Below are positions 23,320 to 31,189 of a DNA stretch of 37,859 nt, in pieces. Under the pieces are notes generated by a model, which saw only the letters and a list, made by a program, of their open reading frames with translations, searched no databases and was not told the origin of the DNA. Source of the DNA: HO2-45-11b sp964450915 (GTDB lineage Bacteria; Patescibacteriota; Andersenbacteria; UBA10190); contig CAYVFG010000008.1 in NCBI GenBank assembly GCA_964450915.1, positions 1-37,859 of the forward strand, given 5' to 3'. Both the position numbers and the translations under genes were made by a program. Positions within the stretch are counted from its first letter, which is position 1, and every line of letters starts with the position of its first letter.

Positions 23320-24339
23320 ATGATTAATTTTTCTAAGACAGCCGAGGACTTGCTAGAGCGCCTTGATACTCGATCGCGCGATATTATTATCCGCCGTTTT
23401 GGTATTGGAAAAGAAGAAAAAGAAACACTAGAAAGCATCGGGAAAGAGTATCGAATTACTCGAGAACGCGTTCGCCAGATTGAGGCAAATGCGAAAAAAG
23501 AGCTTACCTCTATGCGAGATCTGCTTGCTTCGGCAGAACAGATGCTTGCAGATATTTTTGCGGAGCACGGCGGATTGATGTCCGAAACTCATGCGGTAAA
23601 CGTCATTCAAGAACGAACGGGTCAGGCAGTAGACGCTCATACGATTCATTTTTTCTTAACGATTCTTCCGTCATTTACAACGGTTGCGCCAACCTCTCTT
23701 TTTGAAACTCACTGGCAGCACCCGGCATCGCTCCATGAGAATATTGAAAAAATCGTTGTTATGGCAATGGAAGTGCTCAAGAAAAACAACGCGCCTATTA
23801 CAATCGAGCAGCTTGTAAACGAAATCCGCTCTGCAGCACAGGGAACAGTGGTGCCAGACACTCATATTCATGCTGCTCTGCACGCAAGCAAGAACATTTC
23901 TCCTACCGCATTCGGAGACTGGGGACTTATCGGCTGGGCAGAAACTTCACCGCGCGGAGTGGGCGATAAAGCATTCGCAGTTCTTCGACGCAACGGCAAG
24001 CCTGCGCATTTCCGAGAAATCACCGAGATGATTAACAAAGCCAGCTTTGATCACAAGAAAGCAAACCCGCAAACCGTTCATAACGAGCTCATTAAAGACG
24101 GCCGATTCGTATTGGTTGGCCGAGGGCTGTACGGACTAAAGGAATGGGGTTTTATGGCAGGAACCGTAGCAGACGTATTGATTTCCATCTTGAAAGAAAC
24201 GGGAAAGCCGATGTCTAAAGACGAGCTTCTTCAAGCAGTGCTCAAGCAACGAATGGTGAAGAAAAATACAGTGCTGCTATCTCTGCAGAACAATACAAAG
24301 TTCAAAAAAGCAGAAAACGATTTATACACGCTCGCGTAA
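23320..24339 (+). CDS. Sigma70 region-4-like domain fused to tandem HARE-type winged helices
   Basis: 339 residues. Residues about 8-62 match region 4 of housekeeping sigma factors: LDTRSRDIIIRRFGIG, TLESIGKEY and TRERVRQIEANAKKEL, the helix-turn-helix that reads the -35 box. Regions 1-3 are absent, so it cannot bind a -10 box as a sigma factor would. The rest looks like repeated winged helices: about 78-140, 148-213, 217-278 (KAFAVLRRNGKPAHFREITEMIN, the clearest HARE-HTH match) and 281-339 (VLISILKETGKPMSKDELLQAV). HARE-HTH domains occur in the delta subunit of Firmicute RNA polymerase. It is probably a transcription regulator or polymerase accessory factor. Monocistronic or first of the following genes; start fixed by -10 spacing. 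Confidence 0.8.
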   Translation: MINFSKTAEDLLERLDTRSRDIIIRRFGIGKEEKETLESIGKEYRITRERVRQIEANAKKELTSMRDLLASAEQMLADIFAEHGGLMSETHAVNVIQERTGQAVDAHTIHFFLTILPSFTTVAPTSLFETHWQHPASLHENIEKIVVMAMEVLKKNNAPITIEQLVNEIRSAAQGTVVPDTHIHAALHASKNISPTAFGDWGLIGWAETSPRGVGDKAFAVLRRNGKPAHFREITEMINKASFDHKKANPQTVHNELIKDGRFVLVGRGLYGLKEWGFMAGTVADVLISILKETGKPMSKDELLQAVLKQRMVKKNTVLLSLQNNTKFKKAENDLYTLA

Positions 24340-24360
24340 GCATTAAACGAAAATTTGCAG

Positions 24361-24375
24361 TACAATAGGGGAATG
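24361..24375 (+). promoter_or_regulatory. -10 box giving a leaderless start at 24373
   Basis: TACAAT (24361-24366) is exactly 6 nt before the ATG at 24373. The intervening AGGGGA is purine-rich but too close to the ATG to be a working Shine-Dalgarno sequence. Confidence 0.6.
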
Positions 24376-25650
24376 GAGTACACCTTCTCTGATTTTGCTC
24401 AGCAATTTGGGCCCACTATCCTGACATTCGGATGGCTCCTTGTCGTTTGGATGGTTATGTGGATTGCCTGGAAAACATACCTCCTCCTCAAGATGGTAGA
24501 CTATGTAAGCGCCATCGAGTGGACGTTTTTTCAAATCATGCTCCCGGAAGAGACTGAGGAAACACCTCGTTCTATGGAAGTCATCTTCGAGGTTATGGGG
24601 GGTATACATAAAGGTCCTGATATCAACGAAAAATATTTCGACGGCTATCTCGAGGCATGGGCCAGCTTCGAGATATACTGCACCCAACAATCGGCAAAGT
24701 TTATTATTGTTATACCCACTGCGCATAAACGATTATTCGAAGGAATTATATACGCACAATATCCCAAGGCAGACATCCAAGAAGTAGAAGATTACACCCA
24801 GCGATATAATGTTGAGGATTTGCGAACGAAGTTCGAGATGTGGGGAGCCGATGTTATTCTTACGGAAGACGACATCCTTCCTATAAAAACATACCGGGAA
24901 TTCGAAGCAAGCTTAGCAGAAAATATTCCGTTCGTTGATCCGATGCAGATCATTTTAGAAACACTCACGAATGTAGAACCTGGCGAGGAATTCTGGATTC
25001 AGGTGCTTGTTCGCCCCATCTCGGGAAGCAATATTAAAAAGTGGGAAAAAAGAGGAGAGAAAAAAATTGCAGAAATTTCAGGACAAGCATCAAAGCCAAA
25101 GCCTGGTATGTGGGACAACGCAAAAGAATTCATATCCGCCCTTCCGAGCGAATTCTTTCAAGCAGTGTTCAAAGGTCCCATTGAAATAGAGGCAAAAAAA
25201 GAAGAAAAAGTGCTTCGCTTTTTCAATCCTGTCGATGATGCAAAAATGAAAGCTATTTTACAAAAAGTTTCCAGCAATGGATATAAAACAAAAATACGCG
25301 TCGTACATATTGCTCCGGTAGGCCAGTTAAAGAAACCGAATATTTCTCGCGGATTCGGCGTATTCAAACAATTTACAGCAGCGCATTTAAATTCTTTCGT
25401 ACCAGACCCGGAAACAAAGACGAACGGTCCTGGATTTTTCATGAAAGATAAGCGCAGATGGCTAAAAGAACGAAATGCTTTGCTCAATTTTCAATGGCGC
25501 GATTTTTTTGGAACAGATTCCGGGCAAATCATGAATGCCGAGGAATTAGCAACGGTATATCATTTCCCTGTGAAATACGTAACGACTCCTGGAGTTGACC
25601 GGGCAAAGGCCGGCCACAAGAACCCTCCTGCAAACCTTCCATATGCTTGA
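24373..25650 (+). CDS. Membrane-anchored partner of the VirD4-like ATPase
   Basis: 425 residues. One hydrophobic helix at about 17-44 (ILTFGWLLVVWMVMWIAW) anchors the protein; the rest is soluble and, with no signal cleavage site, probably cytoplasmic. No enzyme motif is seen. The large domain has a repeated alpha/beta pattern (FEIYCTQQSAKFIIVIPTAHKRLFEGIIYAQYP; IRVVHIAPVG) and ends with GQIMNAEELATVYHFPVKYVTTPGV, a segment that in several plasmid- and pilus-linked ATPase systems lies just before the ATPase domain. The next gene overlaps by 8 bp and encodes that ATPase, so the two probably form one membrane complex. In other bacteria similar parts are fused. Exact family name not certain. Confidence 0.72.
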   Translation: MEYTFSDFAQQFGPTILTFGWLLVVWMVMWIAWKTYLLLKMVDYVSAIEWTFFQIMLPEETEETPRSMEVIFEVMGGIHKGPDINEKYFDGYLEAWASFEIYCTQQSAKFIIVIPTAHKRLFEGIIYAQYPKADIQEVEDYTQRYNVEDLRTKFEMWGADVILTEDDILPIKTYREFEASLAENIPFVDPMQIILETLTNVEPGEEFWIQVLVRPISGSNIKKWEKRGEKKIAEISGQASKPKPGMWDNAKEFISALPSEFFQAVFKGPIEIEAKKEEKVLRFFNPVDDAKMKAILQKVSSNGYKTKIRVVHIAPVGQLKKPNISRGFGVFKQFTAAHLNSFVPDPETKTNGPGFFMKDKRRWLKERNALLNFQWRDFFGTDSGQIMNAEELATVYHFPVKYVTTPGVDRAKAGHKNPPANLPYA

Positions 25651-27544
25651 TGAAATTACCGTAATAGGACAAACGAACTTTCGTCATCAACGACGGCCAT
25701 TCGGTATTTATACCGACGACCGCAGACGCCACGTATACGTAATCGGAAAAACGGGCGTAGGTAAAACGACTCTCCTTGAAAACATGATCATTCAAGATGT
25801 GAAGCTTGGGCGCGGCCTTGCGCTTGTCGACCCTCACGGAGACGTTGCTGAAAAGATTTTAGATATCATCCCGCCAGAACGCATCAATGACGTCGTATAC
25901 TTTGACCCCGCTGATGTGGATTTTCCTGTTGCATTCAACCCGCTAGAATCCGTCGATCCGCAATATAAATATCTAGTTGCATCAGGGCTCGTAAGCTCGC
26001 TGAAGAAAATCTGGGCAGATTCTTGGGGACCGCGACTCGAATACATTCTTCGAAACGTTATTTTAGCTCTTCTTGATTATCCATCCTCAACAATGCTTGG
26101 CATCATGCGCATGCTTGCGGACAAAAGCTATCGTTCAAAAGTAGTGGAAACAATTACGGACCCTGTGGTTAAGGCGTTCTGGGTGAATGAATTCGCAAAT
26201 TACAACGAACGATTTAGGAGCGAGGCAATTTCTCCGATCCAAAACAAAGTGGGGCAATTCCTCAGCTCATCCATCATCCGCAACATCGTCGCACAGCCAA
26301 AAAGTACGATCGACATGAAGGATATTATGGATAACGGGAAAATTTTACTGATCAACGTATCAAAAGGTCGAATCGGGGAAGACAACTCTGCATTGCTCGG
26401 CGCCATGCTTATTACAAAGCTCCAGCTTGCAGCCATGGACCGTGCAAGCATCCCGGAAGCAGAACGACGGGACTTCTATTTGTATGTAGACGAATTTCAA
26501 AACTTCGCTACAGAATCGTTTGCAACAATTCTTTCCGAGGCTCGAAAGTATCGCCTCAACCTCATTATTGCCCATCAATATATTACACAGATGGAAGAAG
26601 TGGTACGCGATGCCGTATTCGGAAACGTGGGAACAATAATCTCGTTCCGCGTGGGCGCATTCGATGCAGAATATCTTGAAAAAGAATTCATGCCATATTT
26701 CACTCAAACCGACTTAGTAAACTTAGATAAATACAATGCGTATATAAAATTGATGATCAAGGGAGCAACAAGTGCGCCATTTTCGATGGAAACCATTGCG
26801 CCAGTGGCAGAAACATATAACAGCAAAGAAAAGGTGCTACGCGTTTCAAGAGAACGATACGGTTCGCCTCGCCAAGAAATCGAAGAAAAGATTGCACGAT
26901 GGAGCAGCTCTACGCTAGGAGCTCAAGAAGATGGCAAGCAGCCTGCTAAGCCGCAAATTTTTCTCGGAAAACAAGGGGAGCCGCACCATAATCAATCTCA
27001 GGCACGACAAACGTCAAACCGACCTGCGTCGAATGTTCCACATACCCAAACGCCAGCACGGCAAGAACATACACCGAAACAAGAACAACTGGATAAAAAG
27101 CCGGATGAATTGGAAGATATCGTAATAGCTCCTGCAAAACAGGAAATGATTACTGATCTTTCAGCACTGCTTGGAAGAAAAGAGGATAAGAGCGATGACA
27201 CCGCTAATACCCCGTCACCTTCGCCTACCGCATCTACCAACAACGCGCAGACTCATTCAGAAGAAAAACATAAACCGTCAGTAAAACTCTATCCTGCTAT
27301 TTGTTCGAATTGCGGGAAACATACCGAAGTTCCGTTCAAACCTGATCCGGAAAAAGAAGTGTTCTGCAAAGAATGTTACGACAAACGAAAAGCTGAAAAA
27401 CGTTTAGCAGAGGCAAGTATGCCCGAAGCAAAAAAGATCGAATCATTAAAAACAATTCATCCCAAATCACCCCTCCCCCCAATTACACCATCAAAAATAG
27501 ACGACATCCCAAACTACACTCCGCCACGACCGCCCAAAATATAG
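25643..27544 (+). CDS. VirD4/TraD-like DNA-pump ATPase with C-terminal zinc ribbon
   Basis: 633 residues. Walker A GKTGVGKT at 35-42, the DPHGD signature at 63-67, Walker B with acidic pair in FYLYVDEFQNF at 278-288, and IAHQYITQM as sensor segment: an FtsK/HerA-superfamily ATPase of the VirD4/TraG coupling-protein type. It has no membrane helix; its partner upstream supplies one. Residues 430-540 are a low-complexity linker rich in Gln, Pro and Lys. A zinc ribbon CxxC-x17-CxxC follows (C554, C557, C575, C578), a module I associate with Patescibacteria. The start at 25643 overlaps the upstream gene by 8 bp. Role: DNA or protein movement across the membrane, in conjugation or uptake; inference. 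Confidence 0.85.
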   Translation: MLDEITVIGQTNFRHQRRPFGIYTDDRRRHVYVIGKTGVGKTTLLENMIIQDVKLGRGLALVDPHGDVAEKILDIIPPERINDVVYFDPADVDFPVAFNPLESVDPQYKYLVASGLVSSLKKIWADSWGPRLEYILRNVILALLDYPSSTMLGIMRMLADKSYRSKVVETITDPVVKAFWVNEFANYNERFRSEAISPIQNKVGQFLSSSIIRNIVAQPKSTIDMKDIMDNGKILLINVSKGRIGEDNSALLGAMLITKLQLAAMDRASIPEAERRDFYLYVDEFQNFATESFATILSEARKYRLNLIIAHQYITQMEEVVRDAVFGNVGTIISFRVGAFDAEYLEKEFMPYFTQTDLVNLDKYNAYIKLMIKGATSAPFSMETIAPVAETYNSKEKVLRVSRERYGSPRQEIEEKIARWSSSTLGAQEDGKQPAKPQIFLGKQGEPHHNQSQARQTSNRPASNVPHTQTPARQEHTPKQEQLDKKPDELEDIVIAPAKQEMITDLSALLGRKEDKSDDTANTPSPSPTASTNNAQTHSEEKHKPSVKLYPAICSNCGKHTEVPFKPDPEKEVFCKECYDKRKAEKRLAEASMPEAKKIESLKTIHPKSPLPPITPSKIDDIPNYTPPRPPKI

Positions 27545-27547
27545 GTG

Positions 27548-27565
27548 TGCTATACTTACCTCATG
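27548..27565 (+). promoter_or_regulatory. Extended -10 giving a leaderless start at 27563
   Basis: TGC-TATACT (27548-27556) begins three bases after the stop of the ATPase gene and lies exactly 6 nt before the ATG. The whole intergenic space is 18 bp. Confidence 0.7.
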
Positions 27566-28252
27566 CGATACGATCCTTCCGATCACAACAAGTTTCCGAT
27601 TGATCGACCGTTTGATTTCACGGAAGATGCAAATTGGCGAATATTCCGCATCATGGCGGAATTCGTAGACGGATTTGAATTCTTATATCCGCTCAGAAAA
27701 GAAGTGACATTTTTCGGATCTGCACGGCTGCCCGAAACGGACAAGTGGTACAATGTTGCGCGAGCTTTGGGAAGAATCCTCGCGGAAAATCAATTTACCG
27801 TTATTACCGGCGGAGGCCCAGGCATTATGGAAGCGGGAAACCGCGGCGCATATGAGGGCGGAGGGGAATCGATTGGCCTTGATATTCAACTACCGACAGA
27901 ACAGCGCAGAAACGCATACGTGAAAAAAGGAATCGGATTTCATTACTTCTTTACACGCAAAGTGATGCTGTCTGCGTCTGCGCAAGCATATGTATTTTTC
28001 CCCGGCGGCTTTGGAACATTGGACGAATTCTTTGAGATGATAACACTGATCCAAACAAAAAAAATGAACGGCGTCCCTTGCATTTGCATTGGAAAAGAAT
28101 TTTGGGAACCGCTCGATACATGGATCAGAACATCACTCGTTCAAACATTTAAAACCATCTCGCCGGAAGATATCGATCTATACACCATAGTAGACACTCC
28201 AGAAGAGGCGTTTGATATCATCAAGGAAAGCAAAGAGAGAAAATACTTCTAA
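27563..28252 (+). CDS. LOG-family protein (TIGR00730-like)
   Basis: 229 residues. Rossmann-like fold of the LOG family, often misnamed lysine decarboxylase; several characterised members cleave cytokinin-type or nucleotide monophosphates to base and ribose 5-phosphate. Motifs: VTFFGSARLP near the N-terminus, ITGGGPGIMEAGNRGAYEGGG, and FFPGGFGTLDEFFEMITLIQ, which corresponds to the PGGxGTxxE active-site loop with its Glu. The start at 27563 is set by the -10 box 6 nt upstream; six codons more would run into the promoter. No other nucleotide-metabolism gene is near. The physiological substrate is unknown. Confidence 0.87.
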   Translation: MRYDPSDHNKFPIDRPFDFTEDANWRIFRIMAEFVDGFEFLYPLRKEVTFFGSARLPETDKWYNVARALGRILAENQFTVITGGGPGIMEAGNRGAYEGGGESIGLDIQLPTEQRRNAYVKKGIGFHYFFTRKVMLSASAQAYVFFPGGFGTLDEFFEMITLIQTKKMNGVPCICIGKEFWEPLDTWIRTSLVQTFKTISPEDIDLYTIVDTPEEAFDIIKESKERKYF

Positions 28253-28289
28253 CTGTCATATTTTTTTGTCGAAATTCTTTTTTTATACA

Positions 28290-28324
28290 TTGACATATAG
28301 AAGGAATATACGGATATTGATGGT
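28290..28324 (+). promoter_or_regulatory. Promoter giving a leaderless start at 28325
   Basis: TTGACA (28290-28295), a 17-bp spacer, GATATT (28313-28318), then exactly 6 nt to the ATG at 28325. It is one of the few leaderless candidates with a perfect -35. Confidence 0.65.
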
Positions 28325-28882
28325 ATGCATGGGATGACGAGAATTAAAAGCCTGCGAATTCAGGGGTCTGCGGTACTCGACCTTGTTTCGAATTGGCCTT
28401 CCTTGTCCCGCAAGCTTGCGGGCGAGTTAATCCGCTCATACGGGATGCCTCATGAAGCCACCCAGACCATGCTCATTTGGCACTACAACGGACCATGGAA
28501 GCGAACGGTTCTCCATCGTGACGGCGTTCGCCACAACGTACCTCACCCCCACATTGATATTCTCGAACAAACAGTTGATGCAAAAATTCCAGAGCAGAAA
28601 GTTGACGATATTGTCGCATTCGATGGAAGCGTGATTATAGATAAAACCCGAGGGGAAATGACTGCGTTCTGCGAAAGCGAACACGCTAACATGTTGATAC
28701 TCAACTTGGCACACGACATTGCTATCGGGGACAAGACAAAAGAAGAAGCTCGGGAATATCTAGATAAATTCGAAGGCCCTATTCATGCAAGCTGGCCGAA
28801 TCCATACAAAGAATCTCTCCAGTTTACGTCCCGAGTTCTTCCAAGTGACGTAGATACAATGATCACTCAACAACCGGAGTAG
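28325..28882 (+). CDS. Conserved-looking unknown protein
   Basis: 185 residues. I cannot name a family. The sequence has well-ordered blocks that look like a real enzyme or binding domain: WHYNGPWKRTVLHRDGVRHN, PHPHIDILEQTVD, VDDIVAFDGSVIIDKTRGEMTAFCESEHANMLILNLAHDI and EEAREYLDKFEG. The His and acidic residues in these blocks could bind a metal, which is only a guess. No signal peptide or membrane helix. The start at 28325 (MHGM) fits the promoter spacing; the ATG at 28334 is an alternative. Leaderless expression puts it with the core genes and not with the single-unit unknown genes. Confidence 0.66.
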   Translation: MHGMTRIKSLRIQGSAVLDLVSNWPSLSRKLAGELIRSYGMPHEATQTMLIWHYNGPWKRTVLHRDGVRHNVPHPHIDILEQTVDAKIPEQKVDDIVAFDGSVIIDKTRGEMTAFCESEHANMLILNLAHDIAIGDKTKEEAREYLDKFEGPIHASWPNPYKESLQFTSRVLPSDVDTMITQQPE

Positions 28883-28907
28883 GCTTGATTCAGCCCCCAT
28901 GTCGTAA

Positions 28908-28922
28908 TAAGCTACAGAAATG
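28908..28922 (+). promoter_or_regulatory. Possible weak -10 box of alaS
   Basis: TAAGCT (28908-28913) lies 6 nt before the ATG at 28920; three of six bases match the consensus. No Shine-Dalgarno sequence precedes the ATG. Confidence 0.35.
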
Positions 28923-30791
28923 CAGTTATCCCTTAGTGACGTCCGAAAAAAGTATTTGGATTTTTTTGCAGCAAAACAGCATGCAATTATTTCATCTGCT
29001 CGACTTGTTCCGGAAAATGATCCAACTACGCTTTTTACGGGATCCGGCATGCAGCCGATGATTTCATACTTGCTTGGCCAAAAACATCCCGAAGGCGTAC
29101 GAATTGCGGACTCTCAAAAATGTTTGCGCGTGCAAGACATTGACGACATTGGTGATAATCGCCACACGACGTTTTTTGAAATGCTTGGAAACTGGTCTTT
29201 GGGAGACTACTTTAAACAAGAGCAAATTCCATGGATGTTCGAATTTCTAACATCGGAATTGGGGCTTGATCCGAATCGAATCTATGTGACGGTCTTTGCG
29301 GGCAATGATGCGATTGGCATTCCGAAAGATACCGAGAGCGCAGAGTTGTGGAAGAAATGTTTTGCTGAAAAAAATATTGATGCAAAACTAGTAGATAATC
29401 CAGAGCAAGACGGCATGCAGGGCGGCAGAATTTTTTCCTATGGCGAAAAGAAAAATTGGTGGTCACGCGCGGGCGTTCCAGAGAATATGCCAGTGGGGGA
29501 GCCAGGCGGACCAGACACAGAAATGTTTTGGGATTTTTCGCCAAACGACGAATCGCTTCATACATCTTCGCCATACAAAGACAAGCCGTGCCATGTAAAT
29601 TGTGACTGCGGACGATTCATGGAAATCGGAAATAACGTATTCATGCAATACATCAAAACGGATACTGGATTTCAAGAATTGCCGCAGAGAAACGTGGACT
29701 TTGGTGGTGGGTTAGAGCGCTTAACTGCAGCAATAATGGATACTCCGGATGTGTTTACGATAGATATATTCGCCCCGCTTATTGCAACGCTTGAGAAAGT
29801 ATCCGGGAAGCAATACGAGGGTGCAGACATTCAGTATTTCAGAATTATTTGCGACCATATTCGCGCTGTAACCTTTTTAATCAGCGACGGTGTTGTGCCA
29901 GATAAAAAAGACCAAGGGTATTTCGCTCGCAGGCTGCTGCGCCGCGCTGTTCGTTTTGGCAGATTTTTAGAAATCGAAAAACCGTTCTTGTCTGAATTAG
30001 CGGCCTCAGTAATTGATTCTTATAAAGATGCGTATCCAAACCTGGACGAACGCAAAGAAATTATTTTATCGGAAATTGCAAAAGAGGAATCGAAGTTTCT
30101 TGCGACATTAAAATCCGGATTGCAAAAAATCCAACACGTTTTATCTAATACTGGGAATATTACTGGCCAACAAGCATTTGAACTATATTCAACATACGGT
30201 TTTCCTATTGAGATGATCATTGAAGAGGCTCAAAAAAGCAATAAAACAGTTGATACTGCTGGCTTCCAAAAAGAATTCGATGACAACATGAAAAAGCATC
30301 AGGATCTATCTCGCACTGCGTCTGCAGGAAAGTTTAAAGGCGGGCTTGCAGACCATTCCGAAATGTCCGTAAAGTATCACACGGCAACGCACTTGCTTCA
30401 TAAAGCATTAAAACAAATATTAGGGGATCATGTGCAGCAAAAGGGAAGCAACATTACACCTGAACGACTCAGGTTCGACTTTTCGCATCCAGAGAAAATG
30501 ACACCCGAACAAATTGCGGCAACAGAAGAGTTGGTGAATCAGCAGATTCAAAAAGACATGAACGTAATCCGAGAAGAAATGTCGGTTGAACAAGCAAAAG
30601 AAAAAGGTGCCCTAGGGTTATTCGAACATAAATACGGCGACACCGTTTCCGTGTATACGATGGGCGATTTCTCATGCGAAATTTGCGGCGGGCCTCACGT
30701 TGAACACACCGGAGTACTCGGTCACTTTAAAATCACAAAAGAAGAATCTGCATCTGCAGGAGTGAGGCGCATTAAAGCAATTTTGGAATAA
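28920..30791 (+). CDS. alaS: Alanyl-tRNA synthetase, short form
   Basis: 623 residues, against about 875 in most bacteria. Charges tRNA-Ala in the cytoplasm. The class II catalytic domain comes first (RKKYLDFFAAKQHAIISSARLVP, then LFTGSGMQPMISYL; HTTFFEMLGNWSLGDYFK; VDFGGGLERL as motif 3), then the tRNA-recognition domain, and the editing domain with its zinc ligands HTATH and CEICGGPHVEH. It stops at VRRIKAILE, the end of the editing domain; the C-Ala domain, which dimerises and aids editing, is absent. The end is natural, since a terminator hairpin follows and no frameshift is seen. The same short form is common in Patescibacteria to my knowledge. Confidence 0.94.
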   Translation: MQLSLSDVRKKYLDFFAAKQHAIISSARLVPENDPTTLFTGSGMQPMISYLLGQKHPEGVRIADSQKCLRVQDIDDIGDNRHTTFFEMLGNWSLGDYFKQEQIPWMFEFLTSELGLDPNRIYVTVFAGNDAIGIPKDTESAELWKKCFAEKNIDAKLVDNPEQDGMQGGRIFSYGEKKNWWSRAGVPENMPVGEPGGPDTEMFWDFSPNDESLHTSSPYKDKPCHVNCDCGRFMEIGNNVFMQYIKTDTGFQELPQRNVDFGGGLERLTAAIMDTPDVFTIDIFAPLIATLEKVSGKQYEGADIQYFRIICDHIRAVTFLISDGVVPDKKDQGYFARRLLRRAVRFGRFLEIEKPFLSELAASVIDSYKDAYPNLDERKEIILSEIAKEESKFLATLKSGLQKIQHVLSNTGNITGQQAFELYSTYGFPIEMIIEEAQKSNKTVDTAGFQKEFDDNMKKHQDLSRTASAGKFKGGLADHSEMSVKYHTATHLLHKALKQILGDHVQQKGSNITPERLRFDFSHPEKMTPEQIAATEELVNQQIQKDMNVIREEMSVEQAKEKGALGLFEHKYGDTVSVYTMGDFSCEICGGPHVEHTGVLGHFKITKEESASAGVRRIKAILE

Positions 30792-30838
30792 AAAAAATCC
30801 GCTCGATTCACCAATATATAATTGGAAAATTCGAGCGG
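30792..30838 (-). terminator. Long terminator hairpin between alaS and the small minus gene
   Basis: CCGCTCGA/TCGAGCGG arms (30799-30806, 30831-30838) with an inner CCAAT/ATTGG stem. On the minus strand it is followed by ATTTTTTTTATT; the plus side has only TTT, so it serves mainly the minus gene and perhaps weakly alaS. Confidence 0.87.
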
Positions 30839-30843
30839 TTTGA

Positions 30844-31074
30844 TTATCCAAGGGGAGCGTGATCTAAAACTTCATCCGGCTCCCAAGATGGAGCCACAAC
30901 ACTTCCCCCGAACAGTTCAGCCATCATTGCTAGTGTCAATTTATGCGCCCCTTCCATAGAAGGTGCCCTGGCAACACATACAATGTAGATCTCGGGCAAC
31001 TGTTCCGGATTCCCGTGCAGATCAAATCCTTCGCCGACCATCAACACTTTGCCGTTGAATTGATGTGTTGTCAC
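30844..31074 (-). CDS. Unknown small protein
   Basis: 76 residues starting with GTG at 31074; a GGGAGGAG lies directly upstream (core GGAGG 4 nt before the start), which decides for this codon. No family recognised. The order of predicted elements is beta (GKVLMVGEGF), beta (EIYIVCVARAP) and helix (GAHKLTLAMMAELFGG), a compact alpha/beta domain. No membrane segment. Single-gene unit ended by the long terminator; divergent from the membrane protein gene at 31187. Confidence 0.58.
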   Translation of the reverse strand: MTTHQFNGKVLMVGEGFDLHGNPEQLPEIYIVCVARAPSMEGAHKLTLAMMAELFGGSVVAPSWEPDEVLDHAPLG

Positions 31075-31172
31075 AACTCCTCCCTAGAAAATGGGTATAC
31101 GTTATAAGTTAAAGGAACGCGTACATTTTTCATGCCACATAAGCATACTTTTTGCAAACAAAGGAAATAGCG

Positions 31173-31189
31173 TATACTAAACACCAATG
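31173..31189 (+). promoter_or_regulatory. -10 box before the start at 31187
   Basis: TATACT (31173-31178) lies 8 nt before the ATG; a weak TTTGCA is 16 bp upstream. No Shine-Dalgarno sequence in the expected leader of at most two bases. Confidence 0.6.

Noticed and set aside
28920..30791. alaS as a truncated pseudogene
   Set aside because: The frame is intact to the natural end of the editing domain, all catalytic and zinc motifs are present, and a hairpin follows; the short form fits the lineage.
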